Below, piece by piece: positions 20,750 through 31,400 of a stretch of 64,000 nucleotides of DNA (its first letter is position 1; each line of letters opens with the position of its first letter). A program made the translations under genes and the position numbers. Location of the stretch: contig OY741266.1 in assembly GCA_963514095.1 (NCBI GenBank), positions 3,613,501-3,677,500 on the forward strand, given 5' to 3'. The notes beneath the pieces are model-generated. The model was not told the origin of the DNA and did no database searches. It saw only the letters and a list, made by a program, of their open reading frames with translations. The stretch is from Eutrigla gurnardus (taxonomy: Eukaryota > Chordata > Actinopteri > Perciformes > Triglidae).

Positions 20750-22371
20750 CAGGCCCGGACTGGCCATCGGGAGAACCGTGAGGTTTCCCGAAACGCCGGC
20801 CTATGATTGGCCTGCTGGCCTGCGTCTCTCTCTCTCTTTTTTTTTTTTTTAAGTCTGCCGGTCAGCCGGCGCCGCGGCTATCTGACTTTTTTTTTTCTAA
20901 GTCAGAGATGCAGGCCTGGCCAATCAGAGGCCACTCAGGCCATTAGCATGTGAGGAGGACAAGGCGATTGGTTTGTTTTGATTAACACCCGCCCCAACAG
21001 TCCGTATCAACCACACAGACAGCGTGCGGAGGAAGGGGTGTGTGTGACACTGATGCTGCAGTCGCGGTGTGTGTGTAGCGAGCGCCGAGCAGAGAGGGAG
21101 AGTCGAGGCTTCGACTAGTACTGTAAACCATGGACCCCAACCCCCCGGGTAAAAAGAAAAGAAAAGGTGGTGCCGAGAGGGAGAGAGAGAAAAAAAGAAA
21201 GGCGCTGGAGGAGGATGCGGCCAAATGCCGTAAACTGACAAATTTATTCAGGCCCCCGCCCCCCCCCCCCCCCCCAGCCAAGATACCTCTGCAAGTAAGT
21301 AACAACAAAAAAACACTGGTTCTTGAGGTCCAGGGACCTGGGTCCTTGAGGCTGTACACTTTTACACAGTAGGCTATAGGTCCTGGCCATGAAATTAAAC
21401 AAGCCACTTTTTTATTTACTGTTATCATTCCATTATTATGTATATGAATACAAGGGCACATTAAGTGAGACATAGGCTACACTATCTTACTGTATGAACT
21501 ATAGTGTATGGAAAAACACTGTAAGCATATGTTTGCTATTCAAAGGTGGTGATGGTGATGACACAAGTCCTGCTGGTACTTCAGGAGAAGCCAGTGCAGA
21601 GCAGTTGGCAGAAGGTACAGAATCATTTCTAGAGCAACAACATGCAAGTTGCAGACATAACACCAACAGGCACTGCCATTTGACATAAATGGCTCTCATT
21701 TGTAATACGGTAATAGCTGCCATTCTATTAAGCACTAGTGGTGTTGAATTTTGCTGTCTGTTGCTGACTTGCTGTTATGTATCCCAGCCCTATATTAGAA
21801 TATGAGTCAATATTATGTGATTGCTTATTAGGAACTATACTCTCGGACTGTATTATACATCGCGTCTATCAGTGTGTGCATGTTCTGTGAGCATGTATTC
21901 AAAGGCTGTCCCCTCATAGCTGATTAATTGTTTGATTTGGACTGTGTTGTCTTTGTTTATTAGGTTATATTGTAGGCTACACATAAAAATTATGCCAAAG
22001 AGGCAGTTGACATTCCACATGATATGATGTTTAAGTAACCTTGGCACTGCGTTAAACCTTTATTCTCTTCTAGTAAGTGTGTTAGTGGATTTTGCTGAGG
22101 ATTGTTGTGTTACTGTATTTTACCAGCCCGGCCCCAAACACAAAAGTTACTGTATATTCCTAACTTAGTTTGTACATAGGTCCCATATTTGAACTTCTAT
22201 TTGGAATGCAGTGTGTGTGTGTGTGTGTGTGTTCGTGCGTGCGTGCATGTGCGTGTACATGCGTGCCAATGCATGTAGTTGTGGGCGTGAACGTGCGCGT
22301 GTGGGCAAGGCCAGGGTGGCCTGGTTACATGACTGACTCCTGGCCTGAAAAAGTCTCCCAGTCTGGCCCTG
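20750..22371 (+). mobile_element. hAT transposon, internally deleted, ~8-bp duplication
   Basis: Left end CAGGCCCGGACTGG and right end CCAGTCTGGCCCTG are imperfect inverted repeats. The flanks are TCTACAAA (20742-20749) and TCTACACA (22372-22379), an 8-bp duplication with one change, as expected for hAT. It holds the first two exons of a transposase-like gene and a (GT)n tract at 22209-22232, then ends. It lies inside a Harbinger element, upstream of that element's gene. Confidence 0.85.
21130..21680 (+). pseudogene. N-terminal exons of a ZMYM1-like hAT transposase
   Basis: Exon 1 (ATG 21130, donor GTAAGT after 21294) encodes MDPNPPGKKKRKGGAERERE, then KKRKALEEDAAKCRKLTNLF and a proline run from the poly-C tract. 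Exon 2 begins after TATTCAAAG near 21546 with GGDGDDTSPAGTSGEASAEQ. A basic N-terminus ending in KCRKLTxLF is what I recall from hAT proteins annotated as zinc finger MYM-type 1-like. The zinc fingers and hAT catalytic domain are deleted. Confidence 0.6.
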
Positions 22372-22498
22372 TCTACACATGTTCCATATCTTTGATTAAT
22401 AATTACTCACTCAGTATGTTTATGTAGTTAGGAACAGACATTTAGCCTAACTGGTGTCAACATCTAGAAAAGACACCTGTGACAGGTATTAATGGAAC

Positions 22499-22970
22499 AT
22501 GGCTCATCTTGCATTACTGGAAGATTTAGTAAGCGATGGCTCCGCAACATGTTTTCAGAGCGCTGATCTGTTTTGTGAGAGAACAGAGAGGATTCTTGGC
22601 TTCCCCAAACAGATATTGCTCGATTTATGCCGTGATTTAGGACCGATGTTGGGGCGAGAAACTAAATGAGCGGTAGCCATTCCTGTGCACATCCAAGTCC
22701 GGGCCACCCTGCATTTTCTTGCCACCGGCATTACCCAGACCTCAATGAGCAACATTATGCCTGCAGTCTTGGAGTCCATCATTTCCGTAGTCCCGAACTA
22801 CATCTACTTCCACGAAGCCACAACAAGCTGAGATCAAACAAGGACTTCACACCATTGCTGGATTTCCAAATTTAATAGGAGTGATAGACCCACATAGTAA
22901 TAAAAACACTGTTCAGAACAAATTTAATCATGTCAACAGAAAGGGGTTTAATTCCATCAATGTTCTAATA
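22499..22970 (+). pseudogene. HARBI1-like Harbinger transposase, broken
   Basis: ATG 22499: MAHLALLEDLVSDGSATCFQ, then ERILGFPKQILLDLCRDLGP, MLGRETK and a TGA (22667-22669) where Arg is expected. It resumes with AVAIPVHIQVRATLHFLATG, SNIMPAVLESIIS and, after a one-base shift, TIAGFPNLIGVID, which contains the first Asp of the DDE triad. The helix-turn-helix block between TG and MSNIM is shortened. NRKGFNSINVLI follows, then a 1-kb insertion; the remaining DDE residues are gone. Known Harbinger transposases are about 350-400 residues; about 150 remain. Confidence 0.85.
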
Positions 22971-23977
22971 GGGTCATTCCGTGACAACTCAGCCACCCAT
23001 GTACATGACACCTCTCCGATTTTGCTGAAAAGCGGTGAAAATATGCCTTATGTTACCAAACAAAGGAATCTGAAGTTTCAGGTCAATATCTCAAATGGTT
23101 TGCCTGTGGCGTCTATTTGGCCAGCAGTCTAAATATTTAATTGTTTGCCATCACTGAGCATAATAGTAAGTTATTTCCACTATTTTCATGCTTTATCATC
23201 ACTAAATTCTCCCTGATCTACATTCCAGACTTCTGGAAAAAAAAGTCCAAAATGGTGCATTTTGACGAATAAAATTCATATCAAGGAGCTTCATAGTCAA
23301 AGGTTTTATTTCATTAAAAGAAAGAACAAATATGTATCTTTATCTGGTATAAATCCCATTAGGATCATCAAGTGCCCACTTGGTCATTTGGGGGTCCAAA
23401 TATGGGGTTCCAAAAGAGTCACCTCTGCCCGGGAGGGTTTTTGGACCCCCATAAAACCCCCACCAGTGGTACAATACCCTTCAAATTCATTTTGGCAAGA
23501 GCAAAGGTCCCACATACAACAAATAATCCTGTTTAGAATAAATATGATCATTCATCGTGGTGCTAGGAGCACTCAAAAAGTGAAAAATAATTTTGGCCGT
23601 CAAAAAAAAATTGGACTTTGGTGACCCACCTCTCACCCAAACAGCAAGGAATGTTGATTCTGCCTGTAGAATTGTGTAGTACACATTACAATAAACTAAC
23701 AGAGCAATTTTCATCAATTTTCTATCGCTATTAGAACAGAAGTTATGGGCCTCCAAAAATGCCAACAAATGAAATGCGAAATTCCAATGTGTCAAAAAGG
23801 GGTGTGGCACTTGAAATTCAAATGGACGCCACGGGCAAACCGTTTGAGATATTGACCTGAAACTTCAGATTCCCTCGTTTGGTAACATAAGGCATATTTT
23901 CACCGCTTTTCAGCAAAATCTGAGAGGTGTCATGTACATGATACCCCGATTTTGGCTGTTTTCACATGGAATGACCC
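22971..23977. mobile_element. TIR element with ~150-bp inverted ends, GGGTCATTCC, duplication AATA
   Basis: Left arm from GGGTCATTCCGTG and right arm ending GGAATGACCC are inverted copies, including ATGTACATGACACCTCT and the GTAACATAAGGCATATTTTC block. AATA lies at 22967-22970 and 23978-23981. It inserted into the Harbinger gene after NVLI. The interior (23130-23800) has no transposase; the open frame at 23262-23624 is not supported as a gene. Confidence 0.85.
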
Positions 23978-23981
23978 AATA

Positions 23982-24224
23982 ATAACTAATAATACACCTG
24001 CACTAAGTGAACTGAACTACATCACCTCAATTTCTGTTGCAGAAAAGTTTTTTTTTGCTCTCCGTTATGGCGGTGAGGGTAAAAAAGGCAAATGAAAATG
24101 ACCCTAAATGTGCACATGAATAGTGGTTTAGAACATGTGGGATTTACCAACACTGTTTTGCGTACAACTGGGGTGCGCATGTTTGATGAAACTGTCTATA
24201 CACACTGTTGATTAATGAGGGCCC
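23982..24224 (+). mobile_element. Right end of the Harbinger element
   Basis: Ends GATTAATGAGGGCCC. The reverse complement GGGCCCTCATTAATCAAC is a Harbinger-like terminus, with GCGTACAAC and GGTGCGCATG subterminal words. The matching left terminus was not found, so the full extent is uncertain. Confidence 0.5.
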
Positions 24225-26612
24225 AGGCTTATAGTTCCAGCATATAAAACCCCGTAAAACCACAACTTGTCATTATTACATTCCCATTTTTGTATGGCTG
24301 AAACAAAAAAAGATTTAAGATGTTAATAAATGAGCTTTAGAGGTGCTGGTTGGCAGGGTTTTTTTAACCTAGCCAGACTATCTGTTTCCAGTCTTGAAGG
24401 TAAACTAAGCAGCTTCCTGCTGCCAGTGCAATATATCCTCTCATTATTCAACTCTCAGCAACAAAGTGAACAAGAGTATTTCCCAAAATGCCTGGTTATT
24501 TCTTCGAGCCCTGATTTGAGCTGATTTACTCGTGTATTTTCTGACACAAATCAGTGAATAATCACAATTGCCACAAATCAGCTGACACACAACGAATACA
24601 GAGTCCACAGGTCGGAGGAATGTGTGCTTGAGAGGAAGAATTAAGGGCTGTCAGCGGTGCTTTGTCTGGCTCTGGAAGTCCTTAAATCTCGTAGGTGAGG
24701 CCATCCGTCTTTGTCCGCCGCCTCAACGAGGAAAAGATAGATGCATTCACTAAATGTGGTCTTCAGAAATCTGCAGGAAATGATTAAGGCTGATAAATGG
24801 AGACACAGGATTTTTGCAGGACCGACTTTCATGTGACATGCATTATATTATCAATTGCAAAAAAAAAAGGTCTTTTCAAAGCACACGGTGGCAACAGCTT
24901 CAGCAATCTGTGTAAACTCTTGCCACATTTCTGCATGAATCTTTGAAGCAGGCGGAAAAGAACGTTGTCTTTGAAGCCATTATCTTTAAAAAGCCGCACT
25001 GACAATAATAAGAGCTGTATGATGAATGTTTTATTGAGTGAGAAAATCTCTTAGCTAATTAGGCAACAATTCGTCACCTCCTTAAAAGCATGAAAAGTGA
25101 AAATGTTTTTTACCTTAGACCCTGACGATTGAAGCAAGTGAAAGCAGTTCTCACAGAAGTTGAATGCGGGATGACAGCCTTTTAAGCTCCGCTGCCATTA
25201 CTTTGCACATAATCAGGAGCTAAGAAACGAGGGCTAACTCCGAATGCAGCTACGCATGAGGGGAAACAGACAGATCCTGTATTCCCTTCTGTTGTTCAAA
25301 TGGAGTCTTTGATAGTGAGAACGGATGCCTATAGGGGCCGTGGTTGTCACACAGTTGCTGTGTTCCCTTACAAGAAATCAGACTCAAACACTGATGAGAT
25401 GTACAGGGACCGAACCGAGCTGTCAAACCCTCCGGAGAAGCCACGCTATACCTGTAGCAGAGAAGGAGCATCAAAGCAGGTACTCTGCTTATGAAGATAC
25501 AAGTTGGCTTTAAGTGTACTTTCCTGCTGATGCATCCTTTTGGGGGGGTAAATGGTATCAAACAGTTCCGTTGGCGTGTTATTTAAGTATACTTGATTAT
25601 CACTCTCTTATCAGACGCTGCATGTAAAATAACTGATCTTCTCATTTTGAAAGTGTTAACATTTCGGTGTGGTTCCAGAAAAACGAATGCCCTCATTCAA
25701 GCCTTTAGGGCAAAGGCAGTGCTTTCTAGGGGACGTATTAATTCTGCAGCCAGATAGCCGGCTTGATTGATTCAAAGTCTATTCTTAGTTGGCATTTAGC
25801 TTAGCGCTAAATGATTTTTAGCTCGAACTGTCTCTCCATCTCTGTTGGCCTCCCTCCTCCTTTATTTTCCCTCTTTTTTGTGTTTCTGTCTTTCTCCCTT
25901 AGTGCCCCCCACACCACCACCACCACCACTCCCTTCTTCCCTTACCTCATCCTCTCTGTCTTACTTTCTAATTACATATCCCCCCTCCCCTTCCTCCATT
26001 GCTCCTAATTCCTGGGTGTAGGAAGCCATGCTCTGCATCCTGGTGGGTTGCTCTCTATCACATTCGTTTCCCCATGTTTTGTGCAATATTCATTTAATTG
26101 TGGTGCCACTAACTAATGGAAGGCAAACCTCCTAGATATTCATGTATGCTATGCACACCTACACAAAATGCTGTAGTTACCATCTTTATGCTGATAAATG
26201 AATGCCTGTGAGGTATCTTACCTCTTCCAACCTGCCTTTGCCACTGCCAGCAGGCAGGTGAGCGTTACTGGGAGATACTGGGACACAGGGACAGAGCAGC
26301 ATTGAATTGCCTTTTATTAAGATGTTTTGTTAGAAGGGTCTGAAGATCTTGTATACACAGATGCAATTAAAGTCACAACAATTAACTTTCCTTTTGTGTT
26401 GATTTTCGAGTGCAACTGAAGAAAAAATATTCACATTGTTATTTCACTGTGCTCCAGTGCATATTGTGATATACCTTCTACACTTGAAGATACTGTAACT
26501 TACATGATGCTACAATGAGCAGTTGGTTGTCAGGTATTTTCGATGTTGAGGAAGCGGAATGAATCCTAGCTGAACACAAGGTGACGTTTTCTACCTCTTT
26601 GTTTCTACATAC
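24225..26612. other. Intergenic, no recognised gene
   Basis: AT-rich single-copy-looking sequence. A pyrimidine-rich tract with CACCAC repeats lies at 25845-25990. The open frames at 25250-25561 are Cys-rich by chance and overlap on both strands; I see no domain, signal peptide or splice context. Confidence 0.5.
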
Positions 26613-26615
26613 AGA

Positions 26616-27577
26616 GGGCCCTAGTTTCGTAGACCAGGCGCAGTCAGCTTTCAGCGCACCTGCGCCGCGCCGACGGGGTGTGTCCGCCTGGACTTTGCAA
26701 GTTTCGTGCACCGTGCAGGCTCGCGCAGGCACACCTCCCGTCACTCCCACCCGCGCAAGTGGGAAAGAGGGAGGAGAAGAAGGCGTGAGTGGGAGACGAG
26801 GAGGAGACGAGGCGTGGACTGGGATTAACACAGCCGATTCAGATCTTCACCAATCAAATGAGCTCCTGTCCTCTCCTTTAATGCGTTAGGGGAGGTTCAG
26901 TGCAAGACCCGTCACTTGACAACCCGATGACAGAAGCAGCGCCGCCGCTCCCACCACGCTCATCACGCGCTGTGCGCGCGTATGATAATAATAACAATGC
27001 CCATATGATAAAAAACAGGAGAGAGAGAGGGAGATGTTTTGGTCCGAGAGGCTGAGTTTCCGTTACGCGTGCCATCCGCCTTTGATCTGACGTCAGATGT
27101 GACGGGACAATCTATATAGATATAAATTCACGTGTTGATTCAATGAGTTGCATTAAATAGTGTTTGTTGTGATTATTTATTGCATTTAAATGTGCCTGGA
27201 ACTGTGGAAACCTGCCTGTGAGGTCTCGGTGACGTGTGCGCACTGCGCGCCGGTCCGCCAAACTTCCGATCCGCCAGCTGTGATTCGCATTGAATGAATG
27301 GACTTTATTTACGCCTTGCGCCTTGCGCCGAAAGTAGACCAGGTCGGAGCTGGCGAGCTTTCAGCGCAGTCTCGGCGAGGCTTTTTGCCACGAAACTTCC
27401 GCTACGCCAAGCTGAATCTGTGACGCCTCCCCCTGCTGCGCCGCCACACCCATCTTGGCGCAGGCGATCTACCAAACTGCCAAACTGACGGTGCACAAGG
27501 CTGCGCGGGTCGAAACTTGCACTGCGCCGGCTGCGCCACCCTGCGCCGCCCTGCGCTGGTCTACGAAACTAGGGCCC
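26616..27577. mobile_element. TIR element copy C, inverted, 3-bp duplication AGA
   Basis: GGGCCCTAGTTTCGTAGACC at the left and GGTCTACGAAACTAGGGCCC at the right, flanked by AGA (26613-26615 and 27578-27580). It is in the opposite orientation to copies A and B. It has the cleanest terminal repeats of the three, so it is best for defining the family. Confidence 0.9.
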
Positions 27578-27580
27578 AGA

Positions 27581-28009
27581 GAGTGCATTCGCTGCATGCA
27601 CAGGTTCCCTGAGGCCGGCAACAAAACAAGGTTGTTTTTGCCACCAAATGCTAAAAACCTGCCTTTCTTAAATAATAGACTTACTATGTACCTGTCTAGG
27701 AGAAAAAGGATCAATTATTTGCAATTCTCTCCATCTGTTGACTGACTCCATCTGACTGACCGACCGACGTTGGCATGCTTGTGTTTTGGCCACAGCTCTA
27801 TCATTGTCTCTTTTGGCTATTTTTTGCTAATTCTTTGCTTTGTCTCTTTGCGGAAGCAAATTATCAGCCCTAACCACAAAATATCACATCAAAAGGATGA
27901 AAAACCTCATCCTGTTTCCTTTAAAGTGGCTACCCTATGACTCACTGCCAACTACAATCGTAATGTGTGGCAGTGTGCGATAGACTTTGTAACATAACAG
28001 ATTGTCAGA
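27581..28009. other. No recognised gene
   Basis: Short spacer between TIR copy C and repeat D. No supported frame or repeat; a GACTGACCGACCGACG run lies near 27755. Confidence 0.5.
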
Positions 28010-28071
28010 ATCAATGAAAGTCTCTAAACCAACTGTGTGATGATGTTCATTTAGTAAGTTATGGTCCAGAG

Positions 28072-31037
28072 TAGGGTTATCCCGATCACGTTTTTTTGCT
28101 CCCGATCGTTTGAGTTTGAGTATCTGCCGATCCCGATATTTCCCGATCCGATCACTGTTTTTTTCTCCCGATACAATTCCGATCATTCCCGATAATATTT
28201 CCCGATCATATACATTTTGGCAATGCATTAAGAAAAAAAAAGAATAATACTCAATTAAATTTTCCCAACTTTCTTTTTTATTGTCCAACATGGGCATCTT
28301 TTCACTGCTTTGGATCAAAACAATAAAGCTTATCAGCACTGTGCCATAAAATATATAAACAATAAACATGCAAACTAAAACACAGTGCAGAATAGTGCAA
28401 TAACAAAAATAAATCTTCAAAAGAGGTAGTTTACCTTCTTACTAGGTTTAAAAGTTGAATGACATTCAGTCAAAAACTCACAATCACAAACAATAAGAAT
28501 AAAAAATTTTGGCTTAGCCTTAGTGCAGCAGCTTAATGCAACATGAACAAATATAAATTTCACAGTTCAAACATGAGAAGTAAACATGGGATATAAAATC
28601 GCAAGGCACTTTTTTAAATCAAGGGACGGTTTCTAACTCTTCTTAGTTACTATTCGTCTCCATTCTCACTCTCACTCTCAACCTCATATTCAGGCAAAAT
28701 AAAGTGGAGATTTTTCTTTAGGAAAATCAGCATCTCTACTCTGTCAGCTGAGAGCCGGTTCCTTTTTTCATCAAGGACATTGGAAACAGCACTAAAGAGT
28801 CTGCAACATCAGCCAGTGGGGGGAACCTTGAAGCATTCTGTTTCCAGTATTGCAAAGGATTGCTTTTCCTATTGCTGGTTTGCTCCAAGAGATAGGTCTG
28901 TACCTGGACTTCAGCTGATGTACTCACAGACCGGGCCTCTAGTGGATTCTCCTCCAAGATCTGGTCCAAGATGCTGCCCAGGCTGCTGCTTCCTTCTTGG
29001 CGTTTCTTCTTGCTCGTAGGCTCTGCTACTGCTGCCTCTGGTTCTTCACTAGCAGTGGCTGCTCTCTCCTCCATCTTCGTTACCTCCTGGATGAGCTTAT
29101 CCTTGGCAATGCTCAGGTTGTCAGACTGGGTGAAGTATCTAAAAATAGATAAATGTAACAATTACCACAACTAGTCAACTAATGAGCTGAGCACAACAGT
29201 CAGACAAATTTCCTTACATCTATAACAAAAATATAACCATTAACACCACAACAGACCTACATTTAACCTAATAGGAATTGTCTTCTTGAATAATGAATTA
29301 TTGCATTCAGTAGTACAGTCGTTTACAGTACTTGCCTGTCTTTGTATCTTGGATCCACCAGAGTGGCGATGCTGTACAGTGGCTCCTCCTCTATACCAGC
29401 AAAGCGGGTCTCCACTGCGTTCAGGAGCGTGCTCTTCATTGTTTTGACCCCCTGGTCAGTGGTGTTCTCCTGAGACAGCAGACGTCTGAGGGCTGTTTGA
29501 ATGAATGAAATGAATGGATGGTTTAAGTAAAATAATTAATTATATTAAAATAAAAATGTTCAGCGAGTGCAACTAATAATTATAATAAATACAAAATAAC
29601 CTGTTATTGCCGGGATGACATCAGCTGCAGATGCAGTGGCCATGCTCACATCTTTTGTGAGTTCTTCAAATGGAACCAACACCTCAGCTGTCTTCTCCAT
29701 CAGGGTCCACTGGGCGGCTGTCAGTGTGGCTGGGAGGTTATAGGAACCTGCATAAACCAACAGTGCCCGCTTTTGCTCCAGGATGCTCTGCAACATATAG
29801 AGGCTGCTGTTCCATCTCACTTGCACATCCTGCTGTAGACGCTTGACGTCCATCTTCAGCTCACGCTGGATATCTTCCAGACGGGAGTAGGCCAACGGGG
29901 AATGTTTGAAATGGCCAATAATCTTTCTCGCGGTGGCCAGAGTGTCCACGACGCTGCGCTGAGACAGTAGACCCTCGTGCACTGCAAGCTGGAGTGTGTG
30001 CGAGACAGCCCACACTCTTTACCTCCATATCAGCCATGGCTTTCTTCATATTCCGCGCGTTGTCCCGCACAATCACATGGACCCTTGACTTATCTATCCC
30101 CCAACTGTTAAGCATCCCCTCGATCGCCTCTCCAATACGTTCTGCCGTGTGAGACCCTCTGAAATCCTGAGTGTGCAAGGTCACACGTTGTAAATTAAAA
30201 ATGGGGTCGATCCACTGTGCGGTGAAGCTAAGGAGTGACATTGGACACACAGAAGAACTCCATATATCTGTGGTAATCCAAAGGCAGGTACGTCTTTTAA
30301 CTTGTCTTGCATGTGGTCGCGTAGCCTTTTCTGAGCAGCAGGCAGAGCTTTCTTTGTAAAATGGTGACGAGAAGGCAACACATAACGTGGCTCCAAGATC
30401 TCCATGAGCCGGCGAAACCCCACGTTCGCTATCACAGAGAGCGGCTGGTCATCCAACGCGATGAATTCAGCTATCGCGGCTGTTATGGTTTTGGCCCTTT
30501 CACTGTTCGCCGACAGCTTTTCCTTCTTTTTAAAAGTCTCTTCAAGCGTCGGTTGTCTCAGTGCAGCCATTGCCTCTGTTGCTGCGACGTACTGACTGTA
30601 TGTCTCTTTATGTTTGCTCTTCAGGTGGCGAATAAGGTTTGTTGTGTTGAATGACGACCTGTTCGTTCCTCCACGCGGAATGTCCGCCTTGCAGACATCA
30701 CATCTGGCTGTTGGGCTACCTTCGCCTTCAAGTTTAAAATGTTTCCAAACTTCGGACATCGTCCCCGTTCGTCTGCGCGCACTGCTTCTTGTTGTTAGCT
30801 TTCTGCTATTAGCCACGCTTCATCCCCTCCTCTTAAATTAAAGTTACACGAACGTCACGTGTTTTAGGCCCACGTCACTGTCGTGCGACAAGTTTTCCTC
30901 GGTGCAACCACATATATATATATATATTATATTTGATAAAGAAATATGTCGCAATATTTTTTTGCCGATTTCGATATTTTGAAAATGACGCGATCGGGCC
31001 CGATCGATCGGCCTCCCGATCGATCGGGACATCTCTA
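28072..31037 (-). mobile_element. BED-finger hAT transposon with perfect 8-bp duplication
   Basis: GTCCAGAG occurs at 28064-28071 and 31038-31045. Ends are TAGGGTTATCCCGATC and (reverse complement) TAGAGATGTCCCGATCGATC, a related inverted pair, with many CCCGATC/GATCGGG words near both ends. A transposase gene of 2.1 kb is on the minus strand. A (TA)n run lies at 30910-30925. Confidence 0.93.
28650..30759 (-). pseudogene. ZBED-like hAT transposase, multi-exon, damaged
   Basis: ATG 30759 starts MSEVWKHFKLEGEGSPTARC; the BED finger continues CDVC and TTNLIRHLKSKHKETYSQYV. Next: LPSRHHFTKKALPAAQKRLR; DFRGSHTAERIGEAIEGML; VIVRDNARNMKKAMADM; the hAT motif LQLAVHEGLLSQ; QVRWNSSLYMLQSILEQKRA; LVPFEELTKDVS; LVDPRYKDR; and NPLQYWKQNASRFPPLADVA. 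Frameshifts lie near 30250 and 30010. Introns appear at about 29600-29494 and 29337-29140, the second with a GC donor (CAG|GCAAGT). After LADVA about 50 bases are missing, removing the C-terminal dimerisation core, and the frame shifts to a stop near 28650. Cut-and-paste transposase, now inactive. Confidence 0.9.
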
Positions 31038-31400
31038 GTCCAGAGTCAATAGAGTTAAAGAGACAAAAAAGCAGAATATGCTTTAGGGCGTGGCTATCTT
31101 GTGATTGACAGGTTGTTACTGCAGGGTCGCTACCAATGCAGTTAGCTTCTAAGATGACTTTAACAGTTACCTGTAAAGTTCACCTTGAATTCATGAAGCT
31201 GACTTTGTTAATAGCTTCACACCAGAAACTAGATTCAGTAAGCTAATCAGCCTGCATCACTCCCGTTGCCATGTTGATTAAAATCCAATTGTCACGACAC
31301 GCAATGAATCTTGAAAGGAAGGCTGCGTTTTTTGGCCGCAGGACAGCCTTGTTGCAGCCGCTGGATTCGGACTTCCGATACAGCTCATGTTAAATTGTTC

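Larger units (their letters stand above)
28010..31400 (+). repeat. Dispersed repeat D, copy 1, split by a hAT element
   Basis: Bases 28010-28071 and 31046-31400 together resemble copies at 50317-50808 and 52693-53058: TGATGTTCATTTAGTA, then GGGCGTGGCTA, TGTGATTGACAGGTTG, ATGCAGTTAGCT and TTTGTTAA...CACACCAGAA. The hAT at 28072-31037 sits inside it. D has no coding capacity that I can see. Confidence 0.75.

Noticed and set aside
23262..23624. 120-codon frame inside the GGGTCATTCC element
   Set aside because: No recognisable domain, and both strands are equally open there.
25250..25561. Cys-rich 103-codon minus-strand frame
   Set aside because: No signal peptide, splice sites or homologue that I recognise; plus-strand frames of similar quality overlap it.
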